DNA of 64,000 bases from Chamaecrista fasciculata (Eukaryota > Streptophyta > Magnoliopsida > Fabales > Fabaceae): contig QANZ01003163.1 in NCBI GenBank assembly GCA_003254925.1, forward strand, positions 1 through 64,000, written 5' to 3'. Positions 19,917 to 31,746 of the stretch are shown piece by piece (position 1 is the first letter of the stretch; each line of letters starts with the position of its first letter). Both the position numbers and the translations under genes were made by a program. The notes beneath the pieces are model-generated. The model did not search any database. It was given only the letters and a program-made list of their open reading frames with translations, and was not told the DNA's origin.

Positions 19917-22900
19917 TTAAGCATTGAGGGAGGAAAGCTTGGTTAGATACTCAACAAGGCGATGAAATTCGTTATACGAAGATCCTCCTTTTGCAGTTGC
20001 CAAGTAAGATTTGTTCCTCCATTCCAACGCTTTCTCTCTTATCACTTTCCCTCTCTCTCCTTCCATCATCTCCCTCACGTGCGCTGCCACCTGTTCTCTC
20101 TTCACATCCAAGTCTATCTCCAATCCCACTCCCCACGCGCTACACGCGTACTTACAATTCACTTGCTGCTCCGCGAAATACGGCCAACATATCATTGGTT
20201 TTCCTCCACATATTCCTTCTAGTGTGGAATTCCACCCACTGTGTGTAAGAAACGTGCCTATAGATGCGTGGTTAAGAACCTTATCTTGTGGACACCACTC
20301 TACAATAAGACCTCTTTCTTTTGTCTCTTCCAAGAATTCTTCGGATAAAATAGCTGATTCACCTGACAAAGCAAAACAAAAATAGTTATGTAAGTGATCT
20401 GTAAATACCTCTGTAAGCACTTATAGAGTCTAGAGACATATCCTGACCTTGGTGAGCCCCCGAGCTCAACTCACCTAAACTTTAATTTATCAAAAAAAAC
20501 AAAATAATTGATTGACCAATTTGGATCCTTTATAATACTTTACTGGTGTAGTGTTGAGAGAGATAAAAATATGGTAGAGAGAGAAAGTGTCAATGGGACC
20601 CACTTGCTCTCTCTCTATTTGTTCATTTCTCCCTCAACACTACACATATAGTGCACTATAAAAGATCCAAATTGCTAACTCACCCATTACGACGTCGCTT
20701 CTTAAGATCCAGAGAAACGGGTGGCCACTATCCGCAAGCCCACGCGCAAACTCATTGAGATTGTCGTTTGTCATTTTAGCGATGCTTCCAAAGTTGACAT
20801 AAACGACAGAGTTAGGCTTGCGTTGGTCGAGCCAGGTTAAGCAGTGAGCGTCGTTTTTCCAGAGGTTCGGCATAATGGTGTCGTTTTGGGAGGTGAGTTT
20901 GGTTTCGACGAGGAGGTTGAGTGGTCCCACAGAGAAAATGGGGTTGTTGGGTTTGGAGAAGGTGGATGAAACGACATCAAGTACCTCGGATTCGAAGTCG
21001 TAAAAGGTGTTAAAGATGATGCCATCCGATTTGAGATTATCTTGGGCTTCCTCGAGCCAGCGGTTAAACGAGATGTCGTTTGGGTTTGTGCTGCGAACGA
21101 AACTTGGCATGTCTTTAAAACGCATGTGGGACATACCGGGTATCCACTCCAAACGGGTTTCCATGAAGCTTTTGTTGCGAATGTAGCTTTCATCTGTGAA
21201 AAAAAGATACTAATAATTAATTTACTACAATAAAATCACGAGTGTTATGTGTACTATAAAATATAAATGTAAAAATTCTAGCCTACTCGTACCAAACTGT
21301 CAATTAGTTATGAATGATGATAAGATATTCCCCAGTAGCCGTTTCAAATTTTTAGTACAAAAGATATTGAGAAAATTTATTATTTAGTCATTGAATTTAT
21401 CCTACTGAGTCAATTCATCGGTCTCTGAATACTTAAAATATATTATTCAATATCTGAATTATTGTAATTATCAACGATTTGATCCTTAAGTCAAATTGAG
21501 AAACTAAAACGTACAAATTTAAAAATTAAATAGTATAAATTTAGTATAAGTTTAAAGACTAAAAATAATAAAATTAATTTAAATTCAGAGACTAAATAAT
21601 ATTAATTTAGTATAAATTTATAAATAAAAAATATAAAATTAATTTAGATTCCACATCATACCAAAAGGTATAGAATCTCTTCTTTTATTAATTATTTTGT
21701 TTTCATTTAACAAATAAATTATAAACATGAGAAACACCAGAGCACAGGGCCACTTGAGTAGCATATGTCAATTCAGTTACTAATAATTTACTACAATAGA
21801 ATCACATGTGTTATGTCATATGTGTACTATAAAATATAAATGTAAAAATTCTAGCCCACTCGTACCAAACTGTCAATTCGTGAATAGTGAGGAATGTTGA
21901 TAAGATATTCCCCATGCGTTTCAGATTTTTAGTAGGAGATGGGGGTAGGAGAAGATAAAAGTGTTAAGATTTAGTTTTTTTCTTTGCCTGTGTTTTGGGC
22001 TTTTGTCTTTTTGTGTTTCTATTTTTTTCCTTGTGCTTTGTTGCTTTTTAGACCGTTTTTTACCAAAAAAAATAAATTTGGGCAAAACTGTGGGGAGGGC
22101 AAGTGTCAAAGCACCGTCCTCTCTGGCCGTTGGATTGGAATATCCACAGCTCTAAATCTGTCACAGATCTCACAAATCTCGAGCTGTACATATTCCAATC
22201 CAACAGCAAGAGAGAGTAGTGGTGCTTTTGCACCTGCCCAAAAGAGCCACCGTAATTAGTATTCTTTAATGGTAGTTAGAAATTATTGTTTAAGGATTAC
22301 TAAAAATAATTCTTTTACATATTAATAAAGACTTTTTTAGATACTTGATTCGATGTAAATTTAAAATATTATTCGATAATAATTATTATTAGTTGTAACT
22401 CTCTTTTTTTTATCAATTATACCTTTAAAATTTTACGTTTGTCTCAATTATACTACAAAGCCTAATAAAGCCTAAACTGTTGATGTCAAATAGTATCGTG
22501 AAAAGTGACTTCTTTTTCTTTATTTTAGTATCAATTGTAGTTTGAAAATTTTATATCTGGATCAATTGTATTTTAAAAATATTAATTTGGGCATAACATT
22601 AACATTTTTTTTAACGATTTAAATGTTTTTATTCTTACGATACAATTAAGACAAATAAAAATATATAAAATTTTAGGATATAATTAAAAAAATTAAAAAT
22701 ACAACTAAAACTTATCTCATCATTTAAGAACATATATATGCCATATCATTATATAAAAATCTAATTAGTTATGTACCTTTGATGGGGAAAATGCCCTTAT
22801 CAACAAAGTGTGGGAACTGCAAGTAAGCCATGAAGCCACAAGTGGAGGCTGTCCAGAACTGAACCTCCGGAATGCCGAGCTCCCGAGCGACTTTAATGGC

Positions 22901-23299
22901 GAAACACATGATCCCATCGGACACGACACAGGACACGGGAGGGAAGCCGTCGTTGGCGGAGTTGAGCCGGGTGATAAGGTCCCTAAGGGGTTGGACGGAG
23001 TGTTTTTGAGTGTAATAGAGGAGTTCCATCACACTCTGGGTGGCATTAGGGTTGGAAGGTGGGACGCCGTCCGGGATGGTCTCGAACCGGAACCGGGTGA
23101 AGTCTTGGACCCCAGTCGGGCCCTTGGACCGGAGAAGGCGACGGTGGTTGAATTCGGTGTAGACAAAGGTGATGAAGAAGCCATGAGAGTGAAAGAGTTT
23201 GGCTAGTTGCATGAAAGGGTTGACGTGGCCTTGGGCAGGAAAAGGGATACATAGGAGGTGAGGGACATTATTAATGGTTTCAGTTTGGAGAGAACCCAT
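19917..23299 (-). CDS. UDP-glycosyltransferase, UGT85 type (three exons)
   Basis: The enzyme moves a sugar, usually glucose from UDP-glucose, to a small acceptor in the cytosol; UGT85 members act on cytokinins, terpenols and cyanohydrins among others. Exons on the minus strand: 23299-22777, 21193-20684 and 20362-19917. Their sum is 1479 bases, 492 residues plus stop, the usual family length. Donor and acceptor sites are GT/AG (GTACAT/CACAG and GTGAGT/TGTCAG), both introns in phase 1. The catalytic His is about residue 25 (PAQGHVNPF) and the partner Asp about 128 (VSDG). The PSPG box runs from Trp 367 to Gln 410 and contains HSGWNSTLEG. The second intron, before GESAILSEEF, is at the conserved UGT85 place; the first is extra. 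No signal peptide or frame damage is seen. The acceptor cannot be read from sequence. Confidence 0.95.
20518..20673. mobile_element. Small foldback MITE in UGT intron 2
   Basis: The ends are inverted (AATTTGGATCCTTTATA and TATAAAAGATCCAAATT), and inside them GTGTAGTGTTGAG faces CTCAACACTACAC. It fills about half of the 321-base intron and leaves both splice sites intact. Confidence 0.75.
21208..21934. repeat. Direct duplication in UGT intron 1
   Basis: About 150 bases at 21208-21356 recur in direct orientation at 21777-21934 (both contain AATTCTAGCC and ACTCGTACCAAACTGTCAAT). The stretch between carries AAATTTAAAGACTAAA-like units in both orientations, related to 43740-43995. The insertion probably brought or caused the duplication. 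Confidence 0.75.
22097..22239. mobile_element. Foldback MITE in UGT intron 1
   Basis: A 143-bp near-palindrome. The left arm starts GGGCAAGTGTCAAAGCACC and the right arm ends GGTGCTTTTGCACCTGCCC, with GTTGGATTGGAATAT facing ATATTCCAATCCAAC inside. The loop is short, so the transcript would form a long hairpin. Confidence 0.8.
22389..22711. mobile_element. Second foldback repeat in UGT intron 1
   Basis: The left part (TTAGTTGTAACTC, TATCAATTATACC, TCTCAATTATAC) is mirrored on the right (GATACAATTAAGAC, GGATATAATTAAA, ACAACTAAAACTTA). Related units occur at 38976-39240. No coding sequence is present. Confidence 0.6.
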
Positions 23300-23475
23300 T
23301 ATATTATATTGTTGTGGAAAATGAAGTAATGGAAGAAGTAATAATAATACAAAGAAGAATTATTAGAAGAAGAAGAAGAAGAAGAAAAAAAAAACTTGTT
23401 GATGAAGCCCTTAATTTAATTAATGGCTTGCAAGAACAAGTTTTGGGGTGAAGCATTTGGGTGGGATGGGGAGGG

Positions 23476-23492
23476 ATTTATATACATGCATG
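23476..23492 (-). promoter_or_regulatory. UGT promoter: TATA box next to an RY motif
   Basis: The minus strand reads TATATAAAT (23484-23476) about 180 bases upstream of the ATG, a good plant TATA box. Directly upstream lies CATGCATG (23492-23485), the RY motif bound by B3 seed factors of the ABI3/FUS3/LEC2 group. The motif is short and could be chance. Confidence 0.55.
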
Positions 23493-23499
23493 TCTACGG

Positions 23500-23895
23500 A
23501 TATGACAAATGGGTAGTGGACTAGTGATTACATGAAGAGATATTTTTTTAAGTACAAATACATGAAGAGATATTAAATTATAAGAACATAGGAATGGGAA
23601 TGTATTACTCTCACGGGTTCTGAATATATGGTGTTTTAGAAAATCATTTTTGTATCAAAATATCTGATGTTTTATAAATTCAAGAGAGCATTAATTATTT
23701 TTTTACCATTCTACCCCTATTAAATATAGTAGAGTCATAAATGTATAAACATTTTCCAAGTAATTTAATAGGGATAGTTTAGTCATTTTACTTCATTTTT
23801 CTCTTCATTCTATGTTGGCTAATCATTTCCTTAATCTGTGTGTAGAAACCTTAAACACCAGATATATAGAACCGGAGGGAGTACATTTTATTTTA
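23500..23895. other. Upstream flank of the UGT gene
   Basis: AT-rich promoter-side flank. The direct repeat TACATGAAGAGATATT occurs at 23531 and 23569. No gene is seen. Confidence 0.5.
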
Positions 23896-24137
23896 TTGGT
23901 TAAGGTGTAAATTCGGTCGATCTCTTATTTTTGTTTAGGTTTCAAATCAGTCTCATGTCTTCTTTTTTTGTTGTGAATTTGATCTCTTATTTTTTTCAAA
24001 AAATTCTACCATTAGTCCTACATAGTAAAACCTTTTGTAAAAATATAAGACTAATTTTACAATTTCATTAAAAGATATAAGACTGAATCTACAACAAAAA
24101 AAAATATGTGGGACTAATTCTGCACCTAATTAACCAA
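23896..24137. mobile_element. Foldback MITE
   Basis: TTGGTTAAGGTGTAAATTCGG on the left faces ACTAATTCTGCACCTAATTAACCAA on the right, and several TCTTAT/ATAAGA stretches mirror each other inside. It holds no frame of note. Confidence 0.7.
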
Positions 24138-26594
24138 AACTAATTGTAAATTTTATTTTGACTACCATTTGCAAAAGTATGTAAAATTACCATTCAACAG
24201 AACTTTATTACTACAAATTACAACATAATCTCTAATTATTTTTTCAACAATTTTTTTTTCATTTTTATTCATATACAATTTTGAAATATTTGTACAATTC
24301 TCTTTGTATGTCATAATTTTGAAATTTTTTCACATCTTAACTTTGTTTGCAAAAATCATGAGGCAAAGGCAAAGAGACTACCAAACAAGCCTTAAAACTC
24401 AAGTTTACTGTAACTGGACAAAGTGTTAGATTCAAATTTTTGAATAGTACAGTCACTGAAAGGAAATATTCATATCCACTCAGTGCATAGACATATTATC
24501 AAAGGTTAAATTTTTGAAATATTATTGTATCTTGAATTTTCTTTTTTACTTACTGGTCTTTGAAATTTTGTCTTTAAGTAATTTGGATTCCATTCGAGTC
24601 ATACACATGATTATGATACGAGAATCTCTCACTAAAAATAGATGCTTTCATAATATTTTAAATTCAAGATCATATTTAAATGATACTAAATTATTTATTA
24701 CTTCAACTAATTTCTTGTAGACACTTAGAATTATCTACTGCAAAAAGTGAAAAAGAAAAAGAAAGAACTTTAATGCTAAAGATCACAAATAATTTAAATT
24801 GCGTGTCATTATAAGAATACAAATTATTAATTTTTATTTTGAAAATAATAAAAATTTATGAAAAGTATCTGGATTTCCTTAATTTCTTATTTTTTTTATA
24901 TATCATGAAAATTGAAATGCATGACAGATTGATAGGTATTAAACTTGACAAATCCCTCCGATTATAATCATAATAAGCGTGATCGTTTGCGATTTTTTTC
25001 TGATCAAATTATAATCATGATTTTTTTATAATCATACACACTCAATTACACTTATACCCCTATACATATACCTACAATTACCTATACTCTAATACAATCC
25101 ATCACTCATCATAAGGGAAAAATGGTTATTTACCTCAATATTGGGCCAGTTTATAAATATTCATTCTTGTGTTGGGCTAAATTGTTATTTTGCCCAAATA
25201 GTTTAGGATTGAAATTAATATTTTAGCCATTATCTTCCCCTCTCTCTCACGTCCCTCCTCCCTCTCGTCTCTCTCTTCTCTCTTTCTCTCTCTCGTTGAA
25301 GCTCCTTCCTTCGCTTCTCTCCCGCTCCCCTTCCCCGCTCTCTCATTCCTCCACCTTCTCCGTCCCTTGCTTCCACCGATATCCGCCGCCAACTGGTCCA
25401 ACCGATTCCACTACCACTTCCTTTAATTGTTGATTCAATCTCAAATGTGTAACAAACATATTCATAAAAATGAATTATCCATAAATATAATCTAAAAGTG
25501 AATTACTTTTGATCAAAAAGGCCAAAAAATTGTATATTTATGAGTGGATTGGGATCGTTTGGCTAGTTGTGATTGGGATCGTTCAGGGGACACCGATTCT
25601 TCTCCGTCAAGTTCATTGAAGACTTTCTTTACAAAGAGAGAGAGAGGGGGAAGGAGAGAGAGAGAGCTAGAGAGAGACGGAGATGAGAGAGAGAGAGAGA
25701 GTAATGTTGGCTGGAGATGGTGGTGGCTGACGGAGAGAGAAGAGAGATGATGAATGTGTTGTGTAGTTTATGCTAAATTGAATAAAAATTTCGGGTCCAA
25801 TGACAGATTTTTTCTCTCTCATCTTGTGCGAAACAGTGGACCATTTTATTCGGTGGTCCACCGAATGTCGAGGCCTGATTCGAAAAAATGCTACATTTTA
25901 GTCTTTATTGGTCGACCATTTCATAGGCAAAATTAGGTCGGTTGACTAAACAAAATAATCACCTCCAAAGTTGCACATGATTATAATCATATTTTCACGC
26001 TTTCTAAGGCAAACAGTGACATAATTTGATTTTTCTATAAGCAACAATCACATCGAAACACACTTTGATTATAATCAAATCACATCTTACTTTTTCCTAC
26101 TTTTTCCAACTTTTTCTTCCATTTCTACCCCTATACAATTTATTAATTTCCTTACCCTTCTATCTACCAACCACAATCATTACATACTCATTTCAATAAT
26201 TTCACACTAAATAATTAACTTTCATCCAAATACCAATACACAAATAATCAACTTCAATTATAATCATACTCTGATTATAATCAGAACAGATTTTATTATA
26301 AGTGGAAAGAAGATGACCTACGTCTTTCCCTTTGCTTCACGAGTCACGTCTGCTTTCTATTTGGTTGATAAGAAAATTCTGGCCATCCATTTACTGGGTT
26401 TCTTTCGGTATGCCATATATAGCAGCCTAATATAGGATGCACCCAATTTTATTTTAATATTTTGAATCATAATATTTATCAATAATATAATAAAATAATA
26501 AATAATTCAAGTGATTAAAATTTATATTTTTTTGTTATTGATATATGTGTGTGTCTGTATACTATATATATATATATATGGATATGGATTTATC
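24138..26594. repeat. Gene-free repetitive region with GATTATAATC motifs and CT/GA tracts
   Basis: GATTATAATCA-like palindromic words cluster at 24957-25045 and 25975-26290. A CT-rich tract (about 25230-25350) and a GA-rich tract (about 25635-25745) stand in inverted relation. The stretch may be one non-autonomous element of about 1.3 kb between 24957 and 26292, but no target duplication was found. Frames here are low-complexity translations. Confidence 0.45.
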
Positions 26595-26760
26595 TAACAG
26601 GTGCCTTTAGGGCATATTTTAAGGTTTGTTTTGATTGGTTAGTAGAACATCTCATATCTTGAAATCTATAAAAATTCATTTAAAAGATAATTTTTAATGT
26701 TTGAAAACTCACTTGACTAATCAAAAGAAACTTTAACATGTGCCCTAAGGGCACATATTA
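26595..26760. mobile_element. Small foldback MITE
   Basis: TAACAGGTGCCTTTAGGGCA on the left faces GTGCCCTAAGGGCACATATTA on the right; TTTTGATTGGTTAG faces CTAATCAAAAGAAA. The length is 166 bp and it is non-coding. Confidence 0.75.
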
Positions 26761-26937
26761 GAAGGACCCTATATATATATATACTGTACATGTTTAGAGT
26801 TCTTGTTTTTTCAGCTTTTTGTTTTTGTCGTTTTGAGATGTTTTGTTGTTTTCTTGTTCCTGTTTATACTGTGGTGTTGTTTTGCTGTTTTTATTGAAGT
26901 TTTTTGGGCCAATATATATATATATGGTTTTTTAGAG

Positions 26938-27205
26938 TAAATTAACAATTTGGCCCTTCTCATAAAAATAAATTAACAATTTGATCCTTAAAAGTTTACT
27001 AAGTTGACAACTCGATTTCTAAAAGATTGAAATACATAGTTTAGTCTCTAAAAGATCAAAAAATAATTAACCTTTTCTTATGGACTAAGTACGGAGTATA
27101 CCATTATATTGTTTTATTGTTTCAACGACTAAACTGTATATTTCAACTTTTCAAGAATTGAGTTGTCAACTCAATAATTTTTCAAAGACTAAATTGTTAG
27201 TTTAC
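26938..27205. mobile_element. Foldback MITE, copy 2 of the family at 19656
   Basis: GTAAATTAACAATTT on the left and AAATTGTTAGTTTAC on the right are inverted ends. TTGACAACTCGATTTCTAAAAG matches the copy behind the UGT gene closely, which supports one mobile family. Confidence 0.75.
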
Positions 27206-27215
27206 TCATTTTTTA

Positions 27216-28963
27216 GGCCAAAGTGTAATTTTAGTCTCTCATCTTTGGGGTAGGTTGCAATATCCAAACCTTTATAATTTTTTTTTTTACAATTTTGGTC
27301 CTCCAAGTTTTTCAAAAGTTTAATTTATTGGCCATGATGACCGAATGTGACTTTATTTCTCTCATTTCAATTTAGAATGTAACGAGTCTCTAGTTACATG
27401 TTACTTTTAACGAGTCTTTTCTTTATACAATTGGACTGTTAGCAAATAAGGTCAAATTGGGCTACGAAAATGAGTCGTTTGTTTTATAGTCAAACAGGTG
27501 ATGCTTGTTATATCTATCTCGTTTCAAGTCCAATTGTGACGTGCTCGGAGCTACATGTTACTCTCAACGAGTCCTTTTCTTATGCAGTTGGGATTATCAG
27601 CAAATGATGTCGTCAAATATAGCTTGAATTCATCGCAATCAGACTTGAAACAGGAAAAATATAATTAACATCTATAACCAATTTGACTGTGAAACAAACA
27701 ATCTATTTTAGAGCCTAATTTGACTTTATTCGTTGATGGCCTCAACTACTAGACAAAGAATGGACTTGTCAAAGTAATATATAACTCGAGACTCATCGCA
27801 TTTGAACTTAAAATAAAATAATTATAGTTACATTTAGTCATTGAGAATAAAGAGTGAAACTTTTGAAAAACTTTAAAGACTAAAATTGTAACCAAAATAA
27901 AAAAAATAGGGTAAAAAAAAAAACGTACCTGTGGTTTGACTCGATTTCACATCACTGTTGTGTGGTTTAAAACATCTCACTTTGGGTACTTGAGATATGT
28001 GCCGTTTAGCAACTAGGATACATGTGTTTTTGTTCCGTTAATTTTAATAGAAAATGCTGACGTGGCGCAATCTTAGCCATTGATTTCCAATGTAGCTTAG
28101 CCGTTGATTTTTATTGCATCTTAATTGTTGGTTTCTCTTGCATCTTAGTCGTTGATTTCCACTCAAAGGTTAAAATCTCATTTTTGGTTTTCAAACTATG
28201 GAATAAGTTTCATTTTGGCCATAAAAGCTATTTTTTATTTCATTTTTGTCCTCAAACTTTCACATTTTTTCTGTTTTGATCTCCAAAATGTGATTTTATC
28301 GCAATTTTAACCGTTATTCTTAATTCAACCACAAATTTATCTCCAATTTATAATTGATCTCCAAAATGTAATTTTATCCCTGGCCCATTCTTATATCATT
28401 ATTTTCAACTTCCCCCTCTTTTTCATCATTTTTATTTATTTTAGTCCCAAATCATCAAAATAAAATTATAAAGTGCCCTAAAACTCTTCAAAACATCCCA
28501 ATTTAATCCTTAATCCAAGAATCTTTTAGGGACTAAATTGATATGCAGGGACTAAATTAAAATAAAAAAATATTATTATTAAAACTCACTCTTCTTCATC
28601 TTCATCAATATCATCATCTTCATCTTCAGGGACTAAATTGATTGCACAACTCTGGTTGGCGGTGGACGGCGGCGTTTTCCGTGGTGGTTCGCGACAGTGA
28701 ATCACGTGGGTGTGCGACCGGGAAACGGCGACGATTTCTGGGTTTGTGTTTGACAGAGATCGACGTGTTTTCATACGTGGAGGTTGTTCTTCAGGTAGAT
28801 CTCAGGTACCCAAAGTGAGACGTTTTAAACCACACAACAGTGATGTGAAATCGGACCAAACCACATGTACGGTTTTTTTATTTTACCCTAAAAAATAAAA
28901 AGCTACATTACAATTTACAACCTACCTAAAAAAAATAAGGGACCAAATTGCATTGTGGGCTTT
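27216..28963. mobile_element. Outer foldback element containing a MULE
   Basis: The left arm (GGCCAAAGTGTAATTTTAG, GGGGTAGGTTG, then CAAGTTTTTCAAAAGTTT) is mirrored by AACTTTTGAAAAACTTTAAAG at about 27855 and, beyond the nested MULE, by CAACCTACC and CAAATTGCATTGTGGGC near 28918-28960. Removing 27909-28888 restores a continuous right arm. Confidence 0.65.
27909..28888. mobile_element. MULE-like element of a second family
   Basis: The element is 980 bp. Its TIRs of about 85 bp start GGGTAAAA and share TTTCACATCACTGTTGTGTG and CACTTTGGGTACxTGAGAT with the inverted right end (28803-28888). It is flanked by AAAAAAATA (27900-27908) and TAAAAAATA (28889-28897), 8 of 9 matching, the size of a Mutator-type duplication. 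The inside has a GC-rich part at 28640-28790 that stands out from the AT-rich surroundings and may be captured host DNA. No transposase is present. Confidence 0.75.
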
Positions 28964-30501
28964 ATTTTATAAAACGTGTTGCTTGGCATAAGTGACCCCA
29001 TTGAAAAGACTGGATGGCTGACGAACGTGGTAGTTAGACATTCCGACCCACTTGGAGCACTAGAGGCCAACCTTATCTCAATAATATGAAGTACGACACA
29101 GACAAAATCATAAAAATTATAAAATAATGAAAAGATCTCGTTACATCATATTATATTATTTATGGACAAATTAATAATTTGAAATTTAAAAAAGATACTA
29201 ATTTTTTTAATATGTTTATGAAAATATGAAATTATTAAAATTAAATTATGAAAGATGAAATTATAATTAAATTATTCTTTTAAATATGATATTAATTTAA
29301 ATTTAATAGCTAATATAATGTAATTGTTAACATCAAATCTTCAAATGTTAATTAAACAGATATAGTACTAAAAAAAATAGAACTATATTATTTTTTCATG
29401 AAATTTTTACAAATATTTTTAATAAAAATTAAAATTGATTATAATTATATTTTTATTTCTTATTTCTGAATCTTATCAAATTTATCTTTCAAATACTAAA
29501 TCAAAGAATTTTCCATCTTTGGAAAACAATAATTTTTTAGCACAAAAAATCATTAACTTGGTGGTCTTCGTTATGTTGCTTCCTTTAAAATGGAACCTCT
29601 TTCTATTTGTTGATAACTTTTGTTTTGAATGCCATCCAGGTGGTCTACCTTCATAATGACACTCATTTTTAATAATTGAGTTCAATCATTTTTGTTAAAT
29701 GAATGGATTGTAATTTATTGATTTCAATTACAATTTTATATTTATATTGTACTTACAAATTTTCATCATATATTCTTTGTTGATTTAGATATTATGTAAA
29801 TAAATTGAAATGCTGTTTAATATATTCAAAATTATATTGATAGATTTCAAGAATTAATGATGGAATTTTTTGAAAACTTGAGGGACCAAAACGAATCTTT
29901 TTAAAAAATTGAGGCACTAAATTGAAATTTTAAGCAAATATGAGGGACCAAAATAAAATTTTGACCTTTTTTATTATTTTATCTGTTCGATCTTTAAAAT
30001 TTTTTATATTAATTAATTTAAACTTAATATAAAGAAATCTTTTTAAAAAATAAATAAATTTATAATATTTTGAACCACCTCATGTATTTAATTAAAAACA
30101 ATTTGAGGGAATTCACCAAAAAAAAAATTTGAGGGATGCTTAAAAAAAAACACGTGCTAAAAGCCTTTTTCACTTACCACTGGCAAATAATTTTTTTTGT
30201 ACGAATAATTAAAAAGATATTTTGAAAGCAAAGGACGAATACTGCCATTCACATTAAGCCAAATTCCTTCTTCTTCCTCTTGTTTGCATCTTGCAATTTG
30301 GGGTTTTGGCCCACTTTCCCACAACAGCGACTCCTGGTACGCGGATCGCCACTCGCTAGCATAGAATTCAGTTAATCGTGAACTAAAAGTACTTTCGATA
30401 TTTTTAAAGTATGCAATATTTTTAGTTGTATTTTTAAAATTTTTTTTTATTAATTATACCATCAAAAGTACGAGATCGATTTCAGTTAAAGAAAAATTTA
30501 T
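28964..30501. other. AT-rich gene-free stretch
   Basis: Very AT-rich. GAGGGACCAAAAxxAA words near 29880-29960 resemble the dispersed GGTCCC-type repeats of this window. No gene is seen. Confidence 0.5.
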
Positions 30502-30598
30502 ATAAGGTTCCTTATTGCTATAAGATTTCTCCTATTAGAAATTTAATTTACATTATCTCTCTTTATAATTGGTCGGGAATGGATCTTCTCTCGTAATT

Positions 30599-31063
30599 CG
30601 AGCCGTCAAAGTGAGTCAACCCTGCTCACTCGAGCTACCTCACCCGAGCCACGGCTCACGCGAGCCAGAGACCTCAAGCGAGCCAGGTTTTGTCAACTCG
30701 GCTCACCAAGTTGGTGAGTTAGGTTGGCTCACCTAACCCACCGACTTTCAATTTTTTTTTTGTTTTTTCAATTTTTTATTTTTTTTTTCCATTTTTTAAA
30801 ATTAAAATATCAATAAAATAACTCAAATAATAATACCAACGCCATCAATAGCCACACCCAACACCACCACTCGTTTTAAAAAGGTGGGTTAGCTCGCTAA
30901 CTCACCAGCTCACTTGAGCTAGCCCACCACTAGCCACGAGTTAAGTGGGCCAACCCACTCAAGCTAAAATTTTTAGCGAGTCAGATTTTCTCAACTCGGC
31001 TCGCCAATTTTGGTGGGTTAAACGAGCCAGCTCATCGAGCCTCGCTCGTTTTCACGGCTCTAC
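30599..31063. mobile_element. Non-autonomous hAT element in the left arm
   Basis: It starts CGAGCCGTCAAAG and ends TTTTCACGGCTCTAC, and it consists of repeated GAGCC, GCTCACT and CGAGCCA words. The flanks TCGTAATT (30591-30598) and CCGTAGTT (31064-31071) fit an old 8-bp duplication. The right arm of the outer element is uninterrupted at this place, which confirms the insertion. Confidence 0.75.
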
Positions 31064-31123
31064 CCGTAGTTACTCTTTTCATTTCTCCCTCGTTGGAATC
31101 TGAACCATTCATTTACATCTCAA

Positions 31124-31746
31124 TAGGGGTGAGCAAACTAACCCGCGAGCCCGCAGAAACCAATCCAACCCGCACCTATGGGTTGGATTGGTTTGGGTTC
31201 AAAATTCCCAACCCGCACACTTGCGGGTTAGGTTGCGGGTTTGTAGTTTCTCAACCCAACCCAACCCGCGAGTCCGCACATAATTTTTATTTTATTTTTT
31301 ATACATGTTTATGTATTTTTATATAAACTTTTCATGTTTTCTTAGGTATTAATATTATTAGTTCTTTATAAATAAGATATTTTGATTTTAAAATTGACAT
31401 AATTGCATATATATATTACATTTACATATGTTGTTATGGAGTATATTTTAGTTGATTTATATTTTTATATATAAAATCAATGTTTCTTTAACTTTTTTTA
31501 TATGTAAATGTTTTTATTCACTACTCACAAATTTATAGTAATATTTTTTTGTTATAAAAATTTAAAAAAAGTACAAACTCAACCAGCAAGTTCAACCCAA
31601 CCCAACCCGCAACTATGCGGGTTAGATTGGTTTGGGTTGAATTTTAAAAATTATAAAACTCAACCCAACCCAACCCGCAGATTGATGTGCGGGTTGGGCT
31701 GAGATTTCCCCTCAACCCGCCCCAACTCAGCTCGTGCTCACCCCTA
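31124..31746. mobile_element. Non-autonomous hAT element with perfect 8-bp duplication
   Basis: The 623-bp element begins TAGGGGTGAGCA and ends TGCTCACCCCTA, and is flanked by CATCTCAA at 31116-31123 and 31747-31754. Both subterminal parts are rich in AACCCAACCCGC words in both orientations. Frames such as NPTRTYGLDWFG are translations of that repeat, not a gene. Confidence 0.9.

Noticed and set aside
20640..21193. The UGT exons as separate genes or a broken gene
   Set aside because: Donor and acceptor sites join the three frames exactly into 492 residues with all motifs, so it is one intact gene.
25177..25750. ORFs rich in Arg, Glu and Gly around the CT/GA tracts
   Set aside because: They are translations of GAGAGA/CTCTCT low-complexity sequence.
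24957..26292. One complete transposon with GATTATAATC ends
   Set aside because: The palindromic word occurs at several places inside as well, and no target duplication could be matched; kept only as a repeat region.
31093..31702. ORFs with NPTRTYGLDWFG-like repeats
   Set aside because: They translate the AACCCAACCCGC words of a hAT element with clear ends and duplication.
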